Positions 31,784-34,614 of a stretch of 34,614 nt of DNA are shown in pieces. The notes below the pieces were generated by a model. That model had not been told where the DNA came from. It made no database searches and worked only from the letters and a program-made list of their open reading frames with translations. This DNA comes from a bacterium. Its GTDB lineage: Bacteria > Actinomycetota > Acidimicrobiia > Spongiisociales > ZC4RG35. The stretch's first letter is position 1. Each line of letters begins with the position of its first letter. The stretch lies in assembly GCA_028819345.1 (NCBI GenBank), contig JAPPLW010000029.1, positions 1-34,614 on the forward strand, in the 5' to 3' direction. Position numbers and translations under genes: made by a program.

Positions 31784-32848
31784 TTATGGATTTTCCTCAA
31801 GGCTTTGTCCTGTCGGACACCTGGTGAGGATAGAGCGCTGCTGGAAGATTTGCCGGCCGACGGGGTCGATTGACAGTTGGTCGTTGACTTGGTTTATCTG
31901 AGTAACTCCTGTGAATGCGGACCCCGGCAGCGGATTTTTGGCGTTGGGATTGTGCATAATGACCATGCCCTCCTCCCAAGGTTCTCCACCGGCTTGGACT
32001 CTCTCGAAGAATCGTGCTGGCTCCGTAGCTCCGGGATGAGGATCAAGCTCGGTCCCGAATCGATGGATCTCCCATCCCGGTGGACCAAGACCCAGACCAG
32101 CGGCCATGCGACTGAACTTGGCGACCGTTCCGGTGTTCGACCACATGACCGCTGAGATGAACGCGGCGTCTTCATTTCCGAACCAGCCAGATTCGATGGT
32201 TTTGGTATCCCCAACGTGATAACCGACATCCGCGTCCGTGATCGAAACGGTACCCGTACTGTCAACCTCGGTCAGGGCCTTGTCGTAGAGGTAGCGGACA
32301 AGCGGGTGTACATTGTGAAGTAGCGCTCCGGGTCCGAAGAACGCCTGGAGCGCTATCACGATTGGCTTGCCAACGACATGAGGTAGTTCGTGGTATCGCT
32401 TCTGGGCCTTGCTCCGGAGCACAGAACCGAACCTGACCGCTACCTCATCCCGATTGGCGGTTGATTGAGCGAACAGAGCATAGTACTCCTCTTTAGAGGC
32501 TGGCGGCCGTGGATTACCGGGAGAGTTGGCCGTAGCGGCTTCCACGTAGAACTCGAGACCAGGGTCCCGGCAGCGATAGTCCGGGCGTCCGCCTTCGCCT
32601 CCGATACTCCAGCCGAGGCTCCTTAGCGTGGCCGCGAGGTAGAGCTCAAATACCCGTGCATCAAATCCCGCCGTTTGGAAGTCCCTAACGAATTGGGGAT
32701 CTGCACTGTTCCACTGCTCAAAGGTCTGCTGCATCAACATTCGAGTCCCAGAACATCCAGGATGGGTTGCTATCTCCCGAAACAACGGATGCTGTGCTTC
32801 TTCACCGACAACGACCTCGAACAATTTGCCGGTTGATCTTGCTGTCAT
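31784..32848 (-). CDS. Uncharacterised protein with PD-(D/E)xK nuclease-like core
   Basis: A 354-residue cytosolic protein. FELYLAATLRSLGW (67-80), PDY (89-91) and LEFYVEAATAN (98-108) have the order Glu, Pro-Asp, (E)-x-x of the PD-(D/E)xK superfamily (E68, D90, E103), but the usual lysine two residues after the Glu is replaced by Ala/Thr. The rest (GKPIVIALQAFFGPG, HRFGTELDPHPGA) is unfamiliar. The ATG at 32848 has AAAGGG about seven bases upstream and gives a sensible N-terminus; an extension to 32893 is possible. There is no partner methylase or helicase nearby, so a solitary nuclease-like or defence protein is only one option. Confidence 0.6.
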   Translation of the reverse strand: MTARSTGKLFEVVVGEEAQHPLFREIATHPGCSGTRMLMQQTFEQWNSADPQFVRDFQTAGFDARVFELYLAATLRSLGWSIGGEGGRPDYRCRDPGLEFYVEAATANSPGNPRPPASKEEYYALFAQSTANRDEVAVRFGSVLRSKAQKRYHELPHVVGKPIVIALQAFFGPGALLHNVHPLVRYLYDKALTEVDSTGTVSITDADVGYHVGDTKTIESGWFGNEDAAFISAVMWSNTGTVAKFSRMAAGLGLGPPGWEIHRFGTELDPHPGATEPARFFERVQAGGEPWEEGMVIMHNPNAKNPLPGSAFTGVTQINQVNDQLSIDPVGRQIFQQRSILTRCPTGQSLEENP

Positions 32849-33305
32849 GAATGGCCCTTTGCACTTTTCGGCTGTCCTAAAGGAAGGGATCACCGTTCTG
32901 TGGGCAGCGTTGACTCTACCGATGGGTGCCCCACCACCGAAAAGAACTTAAACCAAACGAGGACGATTGTAACTTGTTCTCATAAAGGTCGGGGCAGGTG
33001 AAGTGGACATGGGGAGAGGCTCCCCGCGGATGAGCCCATGCCCGCATTGTTCGTATTGCAAATTGGATGGTGAGCCGGCTCCGGCTTGGGAAAGTGATTG
33101 GTGTGGATCAGATACCTGCCCGTTGGTGGCAACCTGTGGGAGGTCGGGGGTGGGATTGTGAGACAACCCTCAGACCGGACAGTTACCGGCCCCTGTCACA
33201 GACCGGTGTCTATGCGGAGGTGTGCCCGCCGGAGGGAACACGCCTTGCTGTTTTCGGGCAACAACCCGGTTGGAACGGTATAGATTGAAGAAGCGAAACA
33301 GCCAG
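32849..33305. other. Intergenic stretch without a recognisable gene
   Basis: Divergent promoter space between the nuclease-like gene and the lipoprotein gene. No clear -35/-10 pair or protein-like frame with a start is seen. Confidence 0.4.
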
Positions 33306-34157
33306 ATGTTCATGTACATGTCGAAGCGCGCCACTATTCGGGTCCTAGCGGTGGCCGTGGCTCTGCTAACCGCGGCCTGCGGCGGGGACGAACCCGCCGA
33401 TACGACCCTCCCTCCGGTCCTTGCCGGCGAGACGCTGGAGGTATCCGTCGGCCCAGCACGCCAGGAGTGTTATGGGCCGTTCCAACGCATGTGTCTAGTG
33501 GTGGACGGCGGGTTGTTCTACAGCGAGATCGACGGGTTCACCCATGAACCCGGCCATGAATACCGGCTTCGGATCGAACGTTACGACGCTTTCCCGGGAC
33601 AGGCGGAACCCCCTCAAGATGCTGGTCGTTACGGTTACCGGCTAATAGAGGTAATCTCCAAAGCCCGGTCGGCTGGGGAAGCAATCGAAGCGACGGTGGC
33701 TCCTGCCCGAATCACTTGTCCCGGAACAGACGAACTTTGCCTGCTGGTCAACGGGGATCCTCAGCGGGGCGCCATTTCCGGGTTCGAGTTCCGAGGGGGT
33801 TTCGACTACCGGATCCGCTACGAACAATACGGGGACGGTTCCCGACGCTTACTCGAAGTCCTGTCTCAAACCCCTGCCCGAGGTTCCGTGGTCGATATAA
33901 CCGTCGGTCCTTGGAGGGTCCAATGCCGCGAGAACGCCCCCATCACCGCAGCATGCATTGTCGTAGACGACCAACCCTATTACGGCAACATCGAAGACTT
34001 CGCCCGGAGACACGGCTACGAATATAGATTGCGGGTCGAGAGGTACGACCTCATGCCCGGTGTTTCCACTCCGCCACCCGAGACTTCGAAGTTCGGGTAC
34101 CGCCTTCTGGACATACTGTCCGAACAACCGGCATCACACCCGCCGGACTCCAACTGA
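33306..34157 (+). CDS. Lipoprotein with three DUF4377-like domains
   Basis: A 283-residue secreted lipoprotein. The N-terminus has basic residues, a hydrophobic helix and a lipobox ending TAAC followed by GGDE. Three successive domains of about 75 residues each carry the DUF4377 pattern: a beta strand with a conserved Cys, a second Cys before LVV/LLV, a GF segment, YRLRIERYD (or close variants), and YRLIEVIS-type ends. Domain 2 lacks the PP-rich loop and is shortest. The ATG at 33306 or the one at 33318 could start it; neither has a clear ribosome site. DUF4377 proteins are surface lipoproteins of unknown role; the Cys pairs suggest disulphides. Confidence 0.75.
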   Translation: MFMYMSKRATIRVLAVAVALLTAACGGDEPADTTLPPVLAGETLEVSVGPARQECYGPFQRMCLVVDGGLFYSEIDGFTHEPGHEYRLRIERYDAFPGQAEPPQDAGRYGYRLIEVISKARSAGEAIEATVAPARITCPGTDELCLLVNGDPQRGAISGFEFRGGFDYRIRYEQYGDGSRRLLEVLSQTPARGSVVDITVGPWRVQCRENAPITAACIVVDDQPYYGNIEDFARRHGYEYRLRVERYDLMPGVSTPPPETSKFGYRLLDILSEQPASHPPDSN

Positions 34158-34576
34158 CACCGAACACAGCACCCGCCCTAGTGGTGGTTGAGCGAGAAAC
34201 ATGGCGCGGGTTGGGCGCACCGTCGCGATCAAAGGAAACAAAGCTACGGCCGGCGCAACAGCATGAACCGCCCGGACTTTTTTTGGAGTGCTGGTCACGT
34301 CCACCATGTTGATTGAGAGCTACCGCTAAAGACGGAGAGACCCCGGTGGCTACCGAAGCGAAACTCGGGTCTTCAAGCGCCAGCATCAGCCCCTCTCTGT
34401 TCACCGATCCAAGTTTCACCTGACGAGAGAGAATCGGTGAAGAGTGATTGCTGAAGGGGGGTGTCACAACAACCCCTTCTGCCCCATGCCCAAAGTGGTT
34501 GGGGGCCGTTGCGCCGTGACCGCCGTGGTTATGATCGGACCGGAGGACACCGGGATTGACGAAGGGGCCGAGAACA
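34158..34576. other. Intergenic stretch without a recognisable gene
   Basis: It contains the TAGTGGTGGTTG word at 34179-34190 also seen near 31179. Minus-strand frames are open but appear to be shadows. No promoter stands out. Confidence 0.4.
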
Positions 34577-34614
34577 ATGACTCTGGACGAGGGAGAGCGC
34601 CTGGTAGGTGCCCG
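34577..34614 (+). CDS. 5' end of a gene running off the window
   Basis: The ATG at 34577 opens MTLDEGERLVGA and continues past the edge. GAAGGGG lies about ten bases upstream. The twelve residues are too few to name a family. An overlapping frame from an upstream GTG is a competitor. Confidence 0.35.
   Translation, partial: MTLDEGERLVGA

Noticed and set aside
34051-34467. Minus-strand open frame of 138 residues near the right end
   Set aside because: Half of it overlaps the DUF4377 gene in reverse, and no start signal or family pattern was found.

Overview
The window is high-GC DNA, probably from a high-GC actinobacterium. The left edge carries the actinobacterial cell-growth operon fhaB-pstP-ftsW/rodA-pbpA-pknB, with four-base overlaps, in the usual order except that pknA and fhaA are missing. 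I lean towards Acidimicrobiia or a related lineage, but no phylogenetic marker here settles that.

Layout. (1) 1-5823, minus strand: Ser/Thr kinase signalling and septal/lateral wall synthesis. The PASTA tail of PknB carries a repeat of exactly 201 bp at the window edge. (2) 5953-6041: tRNA-Leu(CAG), followed by a 23-bp tandem repeat. (3) 6268-16814: an accessory region. It begins with a DDE transposase translationally coupled to a tyrosine-recombinase-like protein that has lost catalytic residues. It continues with an XRE-type protein, a P-loop kinase beside a Dbr1-like metallophosphoesterase, several small unknown proteins, two copies of a ~240-bp element headed by a palindrome, a tandemly duplicated gene ending in a frameshifted nucleotidyltransferase, and a PH-like protein. 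(4) 17323-30802: a sugar catabolism locus. L-fucose dehydrogenase, L-fuconolactonase, L-fuconate dehydratase and L-fucose mutarotase make up the oxidative, non-phosphorylating L-fucose route. A divergent minus-strand operon encodes an ABC importer (binding protein plus two permeases, no ATPase), a Gfo/Idh/MocA oxidoreductase, a SIS-domain sugar isomerase, a broken DUF2090 aldolase-like gene and an N-acetyl-hexosamine-6-phosphate deacetylase. A LacI-type repressor lies next to it. The same 14-bp near-palindrome lies just downstream of the -10 box of both the importer operon and the mutarotase gene, so the two transcripts probably form one regulon. (5) 30100-34614: transposase relics, a possible 41-residue basic protein between two similar non-coding repeats, a PD-(D/E)xK-like protein, a lipoprotein with three DUF4377 domains, and the first codons of a gene running off the right end.

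How the genes may work together. The sugar locus appears to import a glycan or sugar containing L-fucose and an N-acetyl-hexosamine. Fucose would be oxidised to 2-keto-3-deoxy-L-fuconate and the amino sugar deacetylated and isomerised. The enzymes after 2-keto-3-deoxy-L-fuconate, a sugar kinase and the transporter ATPase are not in the window.

Caution. At least four reading-frame breaks (importer binding protein, DUF2090 gene twice, nucleotidyltransferase) lie in otherwise conserved genes. They may be real decay, switching at repeats, or sequencing indels; the raw reads would decide.
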